DNA from: Apteryx mantelli
Lineage: Eukaryota > Chordata > Aves > Apterygiformes > Apterygidae
Direction of reading: 5' to 3'
Assembly: GCF_036417845.1 (NCBI RefSeq)
Contig: NC_090020.1
Span: forward strand, 32,596,425-32,660,424
DNA length: 64,000 bases
The notes below the pieces were generated by a model. The model was not told where the DNA came from, did not search any database, and saw only the letters and a program-made list of their open reading frames with translations. The first letter of the stretch is position 1; every line of letters begins with the position of its first letter. Below are positions 10,001 through 21,400 of the stretch, piece by piece. Made by a program: the position numbers and the translations under genes.

Positions 10001-12622
10001 CCCTTTTACTCAAGAATATACAGTATGCTGGTAGTTTTTAGCTAACTGAAGGTAAAATAGCCATGGTTTGATGTCATCACCATGAATCCAAAGAGACTTC
10101 CATACCAAGGGTGACTGATTCAAGTTATTATGTAGCTTCTGGGAAACCAATTTAAATTCTTCATACCAAAGTCATGCTTAGCTGTGTGACACACCAACCA
10201 GAAGTTCTGCCGCTGCTTCTGACAAGTTTAAAAAAAAATGAATTAAAAGCAAATTACAAAGTTCATTCTTCAGGCTGAGGGAAGTGTTTGCTTTTAAGTG
10301 AAGTACAGCCTATTTTATGCTCACAACAGTCTTTCAATTTAGTATGTTTTAGGTTTTCTGCTTTGACAAAACTTTCTTGTAGCAGTTGTCACCAGGATGA
10401 AATTTTGGGAGCTTTCCGTCCATGAGAAGTGGGGGCTGTGGCTTGAAACTGTAGGATGAAGGCATCAGTGACTTCCGAAACAATTGACAGATAAAAGTAC
10501 AGTACAATTACAAATGTTATAAATAGATGTTTTCTGTACTTTTGTAAGATGTGCCCACCTATGACTCATCTATGTGAAAAAATAATCTCCACACTCCCTT
10601 CCTGGAGAAAAATGAATGGGCCCAACCAGTTGATGTCCTTGCAGCAGTTTGTCTATGACGTACAGGAGCAGCTTAATCCCCTAGCAAGTGAAGATGATCT
10701 ACGGCATATTGCACAGCAGTTGCATAGTATAGGAGAAGTAAGTGATTTTTATTCAAACTGCATATCTTCATTAGCAAGGTACTGCTTTGGTAGAATAATG
10801 CTTAATGTGATTTTGGCAAATTTCCCTAATTATTTTTGTTTCTGCTCCCTCTTTGAAGATCTCATACAAAGTAGAGACTGGTTAATAATGCTTTTTTATT
10901 ATCGTTATTTTCTTGTGTCTTCTAGTTAGTTCATTTCAACATTATTTCTTTGAGAGAGGAAGAGTTATATTTTTACATTTATTATTACATTAAATTACAT
11001 TTATTGCTATAATTGTTATAACATAAAGTACCTATAAATGGTTAAGTATACTCTAATCTTAAAATGAGGTAGTGCTTAGTGTCTTTACTGCAAATGAGGC
11101 ACTTTTGTGTGTCCATTAGAAATTGAATCATAGGAGAACAGCTTTGCATAAATAGCCTGCAGCTAGGCTTTACTGCTGTTGTGTTCTGGTGGCTTTTTCC
11201 TAATGGAAGTCAAGAACCAGATCTATTCTTTGTTCTGAATGTCTGTAAGAAATCAAAATACACTGTTTGTTATTCTTCTGTCAGCAGTGTTAATTAAATG
11301 ATTTAGTCAATAGGTTATGAAAGAGATAATGTGGGGTATCATCTTGTACTTCACAAGATATAGATTATAACTTTCATCTTTTTGGACAGATCAATATTAT
11401 GCAGAGTGAAACTGTCCAAGATGTCGTGCTTCTGGATCCTCGCTGGCTCTGTTCAAACGTCCTTGGAAAAATTCTGTCAGTGGAGAACCCAAAAGCCCTA
11501 CATCACTATAGAGGTCGATACACTATAGAGGACATCCAGCGTCTGGTGACAGATAGTGATGTGGAAGAACTGATACAGATTTTGGATGCCATGGATATTT
11601 GTGCAAGAGATCTCAGCAGTGGAGCAATGGTGGATATTCCTGCTCTCATCAAGACCGACAATCTTCACAGATCTTGGACAGATGAGGAGGATGAGGTGCT
11701 GATTTATGGTGGTGTTAGAATCGTTCCCGTGGAACACCTTACCCCATTTCCTTGTGGAATTTTTCATAAAGTTCAAGTGAATCTCTGCAGGTGGATTCAT
11801 CAGCAAAGCGCAGAGGGAGATGCTGATATACGTCTGTGGGTAAATGGATCAAAGATTATGAATCGTGGAGCTGAGCTTTTAGTGTTGCTGGTCAACCATG
11901 GTCAGGGTATAGAGGTTCAAGTTAGAGGACTGGAAACAGAGAAGATCAAGTGCTGTTTACTTCTGGATTCTGTATGCAGCACCATTGATAACTTAATGGC
12001 CACAACCTTACCAGGCCTTCTGACTGTTAAATACTACCTTAGTCCTCAGCAGCTGAGGGAACATCATGAACCAGTAATGGTGTACCAGCCTAGAGACTTT
12101 TTCCGTGCACAAAGTCAAAAGGAGACATCATTAACTAACACCATGGGGGGATATAAAGAAAGCTTTAGTAGTATACTGTGTTTTGGATGTCTTGAGGTCT
12201 ACTCCCAGGGAAGCCTAGGAATGGATATTCATGTTTCAGATCTGAATCTACTTACCAGGAGAAAACTAAGTCGACTTTTGGATCCACCTGATCCCATGGG
12301 CAAAGATTGGTGCCTTCTGGCCATGAACCTGGGCCTCCCTGATCTTGTTGCAAAATACAACACAAATAATGGAACACAAAATGACTTTATCTCAAGCCCA
12401 GTCCATGCCCTTCTGCAGGAGTGGAGTAATGCTCCTGAGAGCACCGTAGGTATCCTAATGTCTAAGCTGAGGGAGTTAGGTCGCAGAGATGCAGCAGACT
12501 TTTTACTGAAGGCGTCTCCTGTATTCAAAATAAATTTAGATGCTAATGGTCAAGAGGCTTATGCTTCAAGTTGCAACAGTGGCACATCTTATAATTCAAT
12601 TAGCTCTGTAGTGTCACGGTAA
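863..12622 (+). CDS. DAPK1: Death-associated protein kinase 1, 3' half (seven exons)
   Basis: The join is 863-1085, 3465-3653, 5476-5673, 7958-8096, 9396-9516, 10549-10737 and 11390-12622, which keeps one frame for 763 codons and ends at TAA. The product is the C-terminal half of DAPK1, a cytoplasmic, cytoskeleton-associated Ca2+/calmodulin-regulated Ser/Thr kinase that promotes apoptosis and autophagy. By length, these codons match roughly residues 668-1430 of the 1430-residue human protein. Visible parts, in window numbering: a ROC P-loop GHSGSGKT at 27-34, a WEFSG switch-II-like motif at 144-148, a THAD motif in the G4 position at 220-223, a COR-like region through about 600, a death domain at about 640-730, and a Ser-rich tail ending SSVVSR. 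The kinase and ankyrin exons lie off the left edge. Family knowledge says the ROC part binds GTP and the death domain binds ERK and other partners. Similarity to the remembered human sequence is very high throughout. Confidence 0.97.
1086..3464 (+). other. DAPK1: DAPK1 intron
   Basis: This is a 2.4 kb intron with GTATGT at the donor and a CCTGATGCAG acceptor. It contains an A17 run at 2889-2905. I see no further exon, RNA gene or recognisable transposon. Confidence 0.8.
3465..3653 (+). CDS. DAPK1: DAPK1 exon: ROC, middle
   Basis: Two bases complete the valine codon, then the exon reads SVSISNLYPGCENVSV and onward through MMFEPGLTKG to DDQSTKAIDVQNAYLN. It ends one base into a glycine codon before GTAAGC. 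The length of 189 bases fits phase 1 on both sides. This is the ROC insert between the P-loop and switch II. Confidence 0.95.
3654..5475 (+). other. DAPK1: DAPK1 intron
   Basis: A 1.8 kb intron. Near its start are an A16 run (3721-3736) and a 16-bp tandem pair (3775-3806). The rest is A/T-rich unique sequence with no visible gene. The acceptor is TTTTATAG. Confidence 0.8.
5476..5673 (+). CDS. DAPK1: DAPK1 exon: ROC switch II region
   Basis: The exon completes the glycine codon and encodes VGDFSIWEFSGNPVYFCCY, which holds the WEFSG motif at the place of the GTPase G3 element, followed by FSLEEPYEIQLNQ and LKSLVPVEEPI. It ends one base into an alanine codon at GTACGC. The frame is intact over 198 bases. 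Confidence 0.95.
5674..7957 (+). other. DAPK1: DAPK1 intron
   Basis: A 2.3 kb intron with donor GTACGC and acceptor CATCTAG. It contains a short A run near 7080 and an 8-bp hairpin with a 4-base loop at 7427-7446. No coding segment or transposon is recognisable. Confidence 0.8.
7958..8096 (+). CDS. DAPK1: DAPK1 exon: ROC G4 motif
   Basis: This 139-base exon encodes AFAGKLKTPLRVVLVATHAD, where THAD sits at the G4 guanine-specificity position, followed by IVNLPRPVGGEFGYDKD and LLKEIRN. It ends with two bases of an arginine codon at GTAAGA, in phase with the next exon. Confidence 0.95.
8097..9395 (+). other. DAPK1: DAPK1 intron
   Basis: A 1.3 kb intron with donor GTAAGA and acceptor CTTTTAG. 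I see only unique, mildly A/T-rich DNA. Short reading frames on both strands show no family resemblance. Confidence 0.75.
9396..9516 (+). CDS. DAPK1: DAPK1 exon: end of ROC
   Basis: One base completes the arginine, then FGNDLQISDKLFVLDAGASG and SKDMKLLRNHLQEIRSQIIS follow. The exon ends on a full codon before GTAAGT. This is the last helix-strand part of the ROC domain. Confidence 0.95.
9517..10548 (+). other. DAPK1: DAPK1 intron
   Basis: A 1.0 kb intron with donor GTAAGT. The acceptor is the unusual-looking but valid CTTTTGTAAG, directly followed by ATG. No other feature is apparent. Confidence 0.75.
10549..10737 (+). CDS. DAPK1: DAPK1 exon: start of COR region
   Basis: Exactly 63 codons, phase 0 on both sides: MCPPMTHLCEKIISTLPSWR, then QLMSLQQFVYDVQEQLNPLA and LRHIAQQLHSIGE before GTAAGT. 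The first codon is ATG where human, as I recall it, has valine. It is an internal codon and not a gene start. The region links the ROC fold to the COR-like part. Confidence 0.95.
10738..11389 (+). other. DAPK1: DAPK1 last intron
   Basis: A 652-base intron, donor GTAAGT and acceptor TTTGGACAG. It is A/T-rich, with no recognisable repeat or RNA. Confidence 0.75.
11390..12622 (+). CDS. DAPK1: DAPK1 terminal exon: COR, death domain, tail
   Basis: After the acceptor TTTGGACAG the exon encodes INIMQSETVQDVVLLDPRWL and continues without a break for 410 codons to TAA at 12620-12622. It holds the COR-like region, then the death domain from about 12240 to 12510 (LLTRRKLSRLLDPP to RRDAADFLLKAS), and a short Ser-rich tail. 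The stop codon matches the end of the remembered human protein (SSVVSR). Putting the whole COR-to-tail segment in one long last exon agrees with the mammalian gene structure as I recall it. Confidence 0.97.
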   Translation: MNIMQSETVQDVVLLDPRWLCSNVLGKILSVENPKALHHYRGRYTIEDIQRLVTDSDVEELIQILDAMDICARDLSSGAMVDIPALIKTDNLHRSWTDEEDEVLIYGGVRIVPVEHLTPFPCGIFHKVQVNLCRWIHQQSAEGDADIRLWVNGSKIMNRGAELLVLLVNHGQGIEVQVRGLETEKIKCCLLLDSVCSTIDNLMATTLPGLLTVKYYLSPQQLREHHEPVMVYQPRDFFRAQSQKETSLTNTMGGYKESFSSILCFGCLEVYSQGSLGMDIHVSDLNLLTRRKLSRLLDPPDPMGKDWCLLAMNLGLPDLVAKYNTNNGTQNDFISSPVHALLQEWSNAPESTVGILMSKLRELGRRDAADFLLKASPVFKINLDANGQEAYASSCNSGTSYNSISSVVSR

Positions 12623-13815
12623 GAGCAGGTGTTTTGCATGGACAGTATCTTTTCAAACTGCAGAAAGGATAAAAGATACAATATAAGAGAGTCTATACAT
12701 TTTCGTTTATGACGTTTTACATCAAAGGGTCTTTATCCTTCTTCAGCGCCACCTTTTTGTGTGTAATCTTTCTACTTTTAACTGTGAATTGTTGCTTTTT
12801 ATCTTAGCTATTAAAAAGGCTGGTGTACTCCTGGTATTTCAAAATTATACAATGTGCTGCTTAATACTGCCATTTTAACTGGAAAGTCTAACTTTTGGAT
12901 GATGTACTACAACTGTTTTATAAAAAATTTCAGTTCTGCTCTGAAAAGGAAGAAGAGGGAGAGGAATAGCACATATTACCTGAAATGTGTATTTCTTACA
13001 CCCTGTTTTTTCTTTTCATCATGTCCTCTGCTTAACATTTTTTAGTATTTCTAAAGAGAAATCCAATTACCTTTGTGGTCAGGCTGCCTGAATTTAACAC
13101 CATGTTGTTCATAGCTGAAAAAGCGAGTGCCTTTTGCAGAAGGGAGGGTGCAGTTGAATCAAATGATCCTGCTGAAGTTATGAGAAGATGCTACCTCTGT
13201 TTCACTTCAATTGTCTGCATGCTTATCATTGCAAGTGGTGCTTACCTTTTGTTTTTCCTGCAGTTCTAAGACATTGATGGTGACTCATTATGCAGAGCAT
13301 TCTTGTGCCAATACGGTGGGTACAGATGTGCGATACCTAATCAACTTTGATTTCAGTCAGTTTATAATGTGAAAATCTTTTAAACTTGCCATTTGTCATA
13401 CTTTATTTCCATATGCCTCAGGTAAAAGTTCATATCATTGTAGAATTCAAAAACCACACACACAATGTGTTGGATACTGCAGAACAATATTGTATAGCTG
13501 TCAGTTGTCCTTTGTGTATAACAAATGGTTTTCTGCTATTAGCTCCTGTGTTGCTTATTTCCTGTACTCGAAAACTTGGGGGGCTTGGGGAATGGGAAGA
13601 AAAAGGAAGCAAGATTTCTTTCAGTGAACTTTAAAATTGATATGAGGGAAAATGACCCATTCTCTGTTCTAAAAAGCATGTAATTTTAATGGTGCGATGT
13701 GTGTTTGTTTATATATATCGTATGTATATATATTAATACTATTTTTTCCTTAATCTTTACAATGTAGTAAAATTTTAAAGGATTTTTACAAATAAACTGT
13801 TGGCTTGTTGCATCC
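12623..13815 (+). other. DAPK1: DAPK1 3' untranslated region
   Basis: A/T-rich sequence follows the stop codon for about 1.2 kb and ends near a canonical poly(A) signal. It includes a TATATA-rich patch at 13710-13735 with TGTATATA at 13723-13730, which matches the Pumilio consensus TGTANATA. The right limit is inferred from the signal and the GT-rich DNA after it, not from transcript data. Confidence 0.7.
13791..13796 (+). terminator. DAPK1: DAPK1 poly(A) signal
   Basis: AATAAA is followed within 10-30 bases by TGTTGGCTTGTTGCATCC, a good GT-rich downstream element, so cleavage near 13810 is likely. A second AATAAA at 14005-14010 could serve as a distal site. Confidence 0.7.
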
Positions 13816-16800
13816 TTTTCATTCATATTCTGTAGCTGAAAGGGACCAAAACTTCTCTTTTCCTTACAGCTGCAATTCTGCAGAGGCAGTGCTAGGCTTT
13901 TGAAGTTCTGGGAGCCTTCTGTCCCACTTCAGTGGGATTTCTCAGCACTCTGTAGGATCTTGTGATAAAATATTTATTTATATTTTATTAGGTGACTCCT
14001 CTGCAATAAAGTAGGTTTGCATTTCTGTTGACAAATGGCAAGACAAAGAGGTTTACTAGATACCTTTTCCTTTGTTTTTATACACTGAAAACCAAAACAG
14101 CAGGTGCTAGTCTGTCATCAGGAATCTTCCAGACTTTCTCTATGTTGTAAACAGAGTGACTACTGCATTAGAGCCTATGCTGTAGTAGTGGTTCTTTATA
14201 TCAAGGACCTTCTCATCACATAAGAGTCTGTATTGCTGCTACTTTTTTAAACTCTTATCTTCATTCACTGATAGCTGTACATACTTGTCTCTATACTGCA
14301 ATCCATGCAGGCAGCTCTTGCACCATGCATCCTCCCTCTGTACATCACAAAGCTGTACTAGGAGTTAAACTGACTCATCTATAAAATGGGAATTACTGTT
14401 TCCTGTTACCTTTCTTTGTGTATGTTATCCTTGCTTTATTAAATCCTTCTGGCATCACTGGGCTGCCTTTGTCAAATACTTTTTAAAAGTCTAGTCTGCA
14501 ATAAGAACTATTGGCAATAAGTCTTACCCTGAGGTCTCTCTGCTCTGATACTCTCCTCCTTCCAACCTACTGAGTTCAGAATCTCTCATCATTTCAGAAA
14601 GTTGCCCACTGAAGAACCCAGCTTTCTGCAACCCTCTTAGGGAATATTTGCCTCTTACTTCTTGCTAGCCACCACCACGCTTTGCCTTCTGCATGTATGC
14701 ACATTCAGGAATTCTGCTAACTGGGAAATGTCTTTCTCATATCGTAAGACTTCTGAGTTTTCTGTTTGTCTAGCTGGTTTCTTCAGACCTCAACCCTGAA
14801 GGTAAGTCTAGTCTCAGAGTTACCTACATGGAAACTGTGTGAATGCAGATTTTTTCCTCTTCGTTTTTTTTCTTTTGCAACAGCATGTTAGTTCTTGACA
14901 GTGTTCTGCTTCCATTTACTGTAAAATGCAGCCCTTGGAATATAACATTACTTTGTGGATGCTGTGATGAATCTTTGAAGAGCAGTAACTGCTTATTGCA
15001 TCATTTCCAGTTTTCATGGTATTAGGTTCAGGAAAGTGAATCACAGTCATAGGATAGCTCTGGATTGCTTTCCTATAAATCATGTGCAGCATTACTGACA
15101 TTCAAAAAAATAATAATTGTCCTAAATGGCAACTTTGACAGAAAACAGTTAGCAAAGTGATACAAGCAGACATTTCTCCCACTCTTCAGTTGTTTCATTC
15201 TGATTTTTTGTTTCATTTTGTGAATACAACAAAGAGTAGACGTTTACTCCAAAATTTTTAGACGTGTTTAAAATGCATTGGTCCTGACTTACTGCAGGAA
15301 TGGAGGAAATGGAAGTCTTGGAAGATCAAAAAAAATGTAGCTGTAAATGTAAATTGTGTATTGTTTGTACAAGGAACATGCTAACCACATTAACTTCATC
15401 CGGTGAAATAAATGTAGCAGGAAACTAACATGCTCCATTAGGGGACTCTCTTCCTCATACTTCTTTCTAGCTTAGGAGCAGAGCTTCTGAAACACAATTT
15501 TAGGATAAAGCAGATTAGCTCCAATTTTAATTTTATTCTCAAAATTAATAATATAGAAAACCCTCAAGCTTCCAACACAGTTGCTCAAGTCCCAGACACA
15601 TTACAGATGCTTTTACTGTTTAGAAATGTTTGTTTGCTGGCATATGGATTTCAATTCTGAAGAAATTTTCTGAACAAAAAGATATGCAGGAAGCAAGTAT
15701 TTTGGTGCAAACCATTTCTCCATTTAGCATCTCTTCTGGGCATGTAGCAGCAGGCACAGGATAGAAAAGTGCTTCATACTGCTATTTGTATTAGGGACTG
15801 GTTTTACTGTTGATCTGAATGATGAGTTTGAAAGGCACGAGATCAGTGGCTTCGTGCAAATGGTAGGGTCAGAAAAGGGCAATCAGAGGTAAGCTTGGGT
15901 GGAGGTGGACATAAATTATTATTCTCTCCTTAAGTTAATGTAGACTGGAGACAGCCACAAGTTTTAGGATTCTCATGATTCAGATGATTGAGAAAGAGTT
16001 ATGAAACAATGGGGATTTAGCAATTTTTAAGTGTCTGAGATTTACAATGAAGGGAGTCAGAACACAGTTCCTTAACTGGTCAAGTCCCTGTAGAGAGAGC
16101 TATGTATTTGTGGTTCCACAGTCTAATTCTGTGTTGGCTGTTTCCACTCTGGGAGAAGGTATTTGTTAGTTCATTGCAACTTTTTATTCCAAAGATGCTG
16201 CGTTGCAGCATCATTACTTAAGAGATTCCTAGATTTGAGTCATGGCATATTTCAGCTTTGCCAGTGATATAGAAAAGTAATGTCTTAAGTTACAGCTGAT
16301 CACCAAAAGAAGCGGACAAAGTGTGCTTGTGGGCTGAAACCTCTCATTAGGCCAGATTAGATGGAGCAATGCAATGTCTTCTTTGAAGGTAGCCTGAAAG
16401 CACTACCTACACTTTCAGAATTTATTTCCATTAATTTCTGTGAATGGCTTTAATTAATAGCTTGTTAAACTCAGTCCAGTGGGTCACAAAGGACAGGAAG
16501 CAGGACCACAGATTCACTCTTCTATCTTTTCAGTTTCTGTCCAACTCAGAAGGCAAAGTAGTGGATAGAAGAGAGGAAGAAAATCAAATTTTAACAGTCC
16601 TGAACTACCTGCTTTCCAAAAGGGTTACAACCAAGCCATTCAGACTTTGCAGTTATGAGTGTTTGGGTCTACAAAATACAGGTGAGCTGTAGAGAGAAGA
16701 CTGGTGGTATTCCTCCATATGGCTGCACGGTTTATTGTAACAAGCTTCACAGGTGCAGCAGGCCAACAGCTAATGCTGCCTTGAAGCCAGAAGATCTGTG

Positions 16801-19800
16801 GACCTGCATCAGATTTGCATTAACCACATTGATCTAGCATTTTCTACACCAACCAGACTACCTTGATGCTGTCCTAATCTAAAACATGCATATTTTAAAG
16901 GCCATTTTTCAGAATCCGACCATGTTACTGATTCAGTTGGGTGTGCCTTAAAACTGCAGCCCTATATTGAGACTGGGTAAATATGGACTGTGTTGCCTGA
17001 GCCCTGGGTCCTGCTATCACTAAGCCCAGGACACCTACACAGCGAAGAGTGTTATGTACTCAAATTGGGATGATAAGAGGTCCTGCATTTCATTTTACTT
17101 GCTGCATTTCAGCAATTTTGGAGGCAGGGGAGTAAAGTTATGCAGCAAAGGTTAAGGAATTTGCTTGAGTGAGTCATGGCCAGCATGAGACACTGGCATG
17201 TGGTATACAGAGGGGTTACAATTTTTGCTTTTCAATACTTGTCAGAAACATGGGAAAGAAGAGAGGACTCTCGCATTTGGCAGGGGTTAGACTGTGCTGA
17301 TGCTGTTACAGGATCATGTGTGTGACTGAGTCACTATGTGTTTCACTTTTTTGAACTGCTCATTGCATTGTAAAATCTGCTGTTGTAGCCTGGCCACAAA
17401 GAAGGACACTTTGATCATTATTGTCTCTGTTGCCCACTAGAGATGAATGAGTCTCACTTGGACACCCCCTATCCAGAAGGCTTGCAAGCCAAAAATATAT
17501 GTAGCAGACTGAATCAGCCAACAAAGACAGTGCAGAAAGACGGGTGACCCAGTAGGAACATATCAACAAATCCTGCTTTCACTGAACTTTGGCGCCAGAG
17601 CTGTACAATCTTGTAGCATTGGCACCTTTTTTAGTTCTTAGTTCTCTTTAGTTCTTTTTGTTGGTTGCAACTGTGGAAAAATTTTATTTTACAAAAAGCT
17701 GAGTGGTGTCAACTGCTGGCTAAAGCCAAAGCTTTAATCATTGTGGAAAAGGAAAAGCAAAAGAACGGGTCTTGAATTTTATTCTGAAGGAAACTGTCAG
17801 TGCCCGTGAGCGGCAATGCCAAACCCAGCTCCTGAGTGCCAGGGCAGAACCAGATCCTGCTTTTTTAAGCCAGTAGAGTGGATGATGTCATCATTCCTAA
17901 GGTACATATCTGCAGGAGGAACAGGAAAAAGATTATTTTGGAGGCATTCCTACCCATTAAAGGCCTTGATAGCTAGGATTATGTTATTTGATTTGGTTAT
18001 ACATAAGGAGTCAAACCACCATTATCTTTGACTAGAACATTTTGAATCAAAATTTTCTGCGGACCCCTGGGAATCACGTTGGGAGCTAGAGAATGTTGTA
18101 GCAATTAGCCTGGAAATCATGGAAGAGGGTGAGTCACTGTAACCAGATTAGCATCAGATAGAATGGGCTATATCTCCTTGCTTCCTCAGAGTTGGAAGGA
18201 AATATTGCTTGCAGCTGTTGGAGCTGACAGGCGAGCAGCAGTAGAGAATTCAGAGGAAGCTTGAAGCAGACAACTGCAGTAGCAGATCACTTAGCTTCAT
18301 GAAGGAGCTTTGTGAATATTTAAATTGGTGAATTAACAGAGTTTTAATGTATGCTTCCATAACCCGAATCAAGGCCTAGAACTTAGAAATGCTCCTAAGA
18401 GGAGAGGGATTTCAAGACTTGGAGTATGACCCTTTCATCCCAGGTAAGACTGATGGCTGCAAACTGTTTTGCAAAGAGGTTATTGCTACTTTCTAAGGCA
18501 AGTTTGAAAAGGAACCTAGTTTACTGTTTTCAAATTGGGAGTACAGGACAGGTGTAAAGAATGAATACAAAGTGCCCAAGCTACCTCCCTGTTTTCCACT
18601 CATTCTCCAAGTACCAATGTTCATTTGTACTTAACAAACCAGGGAAAGCATCTTCCTAAGAGGGACTGAAAATCGAGCAGTGTTACAAGAATCACTTACC
18701 CGGCTGTGACTTAGTGCTATGCAATTAAGATTATCCTCCTCTTTCTTACTACCATGGCTAAGAAAGCTCTGTAGAAAATTCCTCGTAGCCACCAAGCAAA
18801 GACATAAGTGTCAAAGAGTGGGAGAAATTCCGGCTTGCTTTGTCCATTCCACTCTGCTAAGGATATTTAAATCTTCTAATCTTCCATGTTACTGCAGTTG
18901 TTTCACAATTCCCTTACCGGACCCGCCTTTCTGCTTCAAGTTACTCACCACAGGAAAGAGTGCTACATCACGCACCCAAAATGCACTGGGTGAGTCAGGT
19001 GTTGCACAGAAGAGGAGCACAGGTCAAAGCAAATGGAAGTGCCAGGGGCTGTCACTGGCCAGCTAAATGCACGATTTTTATTATGGTCAGAGTCTCTCTG
19101 TGCTATTAGTCAATCCATGCTCCTGACTCCAGCACAGTTCAGTTGTGCAGTATGAATATGAGCTCTTTGGATTTCCTGTGACATTAGTAGCAAATACAAA
19201 ATAGTGTTACAATTTTGCCCTTGCATCTGTAAAAGAGAAAAGAGTGATAACTGTTTTACGCTTTTCTTTATGGTACCATTGATTTAAAGCATCTTCCACA
19301 TTCCACCAATGAGCTCTCTAAGATTTGACATTCATGTGTGCCAGTACGAAGCTGAGCATCACTTCACTGACCAATAATGGGAACATGCCTGCATTGTTCA
19401 GTATTTATCTGGCAGCACTTTTTTTATTCCCAGAAGTGAAACTGGTTTCCATACAGGAAGTGCTGGAACCCACTCGTTTTCAGCAATGTTCATCATCTCC
19501 ATTTCCAGTCATTGTCTCTAGGATGTGGCTTCAACGAAATCTCTGACAGAAAAGTTTTCCCCAAAGAAGAAACCTAACCTTTGTAGCAGTTCCCTATCCA
19601 TAGAAGCTACTAACAGACACTGCTTCCAACTGTTGCTTGCTTCCAGCTGTTACTTTGACTGGTAAGTGAAATAATATGCAAATCGTTTCTGCCATTAGAA
19701 GAATTGGTTTCAAAATTTGATATTAGAAGCTCCTTCAATGCACTAGCAACCTGGGGTCACAACTCCTTGTTATGCAACTCTATAGTAACTATGACAGCAG

Positions 19801-21400
19801 GGTCATGACTTCTGTATGCCTCTGCATTACAGATGAATGTGAATGAAGACTAGCTGCCCTAACCGGTTTTTAGGGACTTGTTGATCTATGCATACTCAAT
19901 AAGTGTGAAGCATGGGGTTCATTCTACGACTCATAAAACCTACAGAGATTGCTTTTACCACTTCAACCCTGCTGTTAATTTCCACCAGGCCCAGAGCCAG
20001 ATTTTGCATAAGCTGAAGAACAGACTTCAGTTTATAGCAGTAGTTAGGAGAGCTGAACTGCAGACCTGGTCTCAGGCCCTATTCAAGGGCTTAAGTTTCT
20101 CTGCCTATCCTTTTACTCCTGTTTGCTGCGTGCAACTCCACGTGCTTATCCAGATGAGGTGAACTGCAAAAAGTAAAGTGTTCAAACAGTGCTGATGATC
20201 ATTTTGAGAAGCTGTAAGGTCAGACCTCTGCGGCTGAAATCGAAATGGCTTGTAAGGCCATTTCAATTCCAACAACAAGATATTTTTATTGTCCTTCTGC
20301 AACTTACAGTTAAAAATCTACCCAGTAAAGTCATTTGTCTGTTTTGAACCTAGGAAATGCAACAGAGTCTAGAAAGTTATTGTGTAGGTGGGGTTATATT
20401 CTGAAACACGACTATTAAAAAATCTGCCTTGAATTGTTCATCAGCAACATTGTCCAAGAGCACTGTCTATCACTCCAGTCTGACAAGAGATAGGGCAATG
20501 CTACAAGTTTTGCAAGGAGGGATGGCATATGCAGATCCTGACAAATACACACCCCTTTGGTAACAAGGAGCTTCTATAAGAAAACTTTTGTTGAAACAGC
20601 TTCTTGTTTTTAGTAAATCTGAACTACATAAATTATTAAAATTAATTGAGAACTGGAAAAAAATAATTTCTGCTACCTATTCTATATCAAAATATGTATC
20701 ATGGTAATTCCCACTCCAGATATCTTTGTACTCTTCCATCATTTTCTCTGGATTTTGTGATGGAGAAAATGGTTTGTCTTGTTGCATTTTATTAAGCCTA
20801 CTTCCAAAACACTGCCAGTTTCTGAGAGCTCTTCCTGATTTGTCAGAGGTTTTGACAAATTTTTATTTTATTCTCTTAGCAGAGTTCCATAGTAAATATG
20901 GTACAAACTTGACTGCAGAGAAAACTGTACTTAATTTGGCAAGAGCTTGACTACTCTCTCCTCTGCTTGGTAGCTACATGTTTCCTGTCTTTGCTCAGCA
21001 GGAAAGTCTGTATTTTGGACTGCTGTTAGTACAGCAGAATAACCAGAAGATGTGTGCATCTCCTTTACAAATCTGATTATCATTTGTGACTCTGGGGTAC
21101 TCTCAGTGCTTGAGGACATTTCTCAATATTTACAAATCCCAGCTGAAGATACACTTTGGAGGTGCACATTTCTGTAATTCAGCAAAGGCCTCCATTAGCA
21201 TTACCAACAATAGTAAGTTCTTGACATGCCCTGTTGTCCATCAAGGAGGGTGTGGCACTAGGTCATTAAACCGCTTTTACCACTTAGTTTTTGTCTGACA
21301 CACACTTAATTGTGAGGATGTCCTTCCTCTTGTTGGTGTCTGGAATTGCTGATGAGGTGAGGGACGTTGTCCAAATCATGTTACAGTAAAAATGGATTTA
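13816..21400. other. Intergenic, no gene seen
   Basis: This first part of the DAPK1-CTSL interval is unique, A/T-rich sequence. Reading frames stay below about 120 codons and resemble no family. A second AATAAA at 14005 and a third at 15407 could serve longer DAPK1 transcripts. A TAGTTCT motif recurs at about 17633-17660. A possible MIR-like relic is listed separately. I find no tRNA, snRNA or transposon with recognisable ends. Confidence 0.6.
14363..14415 (+). repeat. Possible MIR-like SINE relic
   Basis: GACTCATCTATAAAATGGGA followed by ATTACTG resembles the 3' part of the MIR family (CTCATCTGTAAAATGGGGAT as I remember it). It is a short, decayed match with no visible ends, so chance similarity is possible. 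Confidence 0.3.

Noticed and set aside
10549-10929. A 126-codon frame starting at the DAPK1 COR exon
   Set aside because: Only the first 63 codons are exon. The rest reads into the intron past GTAAGT.
18719-19066. A 115-codon plus-strand frame
   Set aside because: No family resemblance, no Kozak-like context, and composition like the surrounding intergenic DNA.
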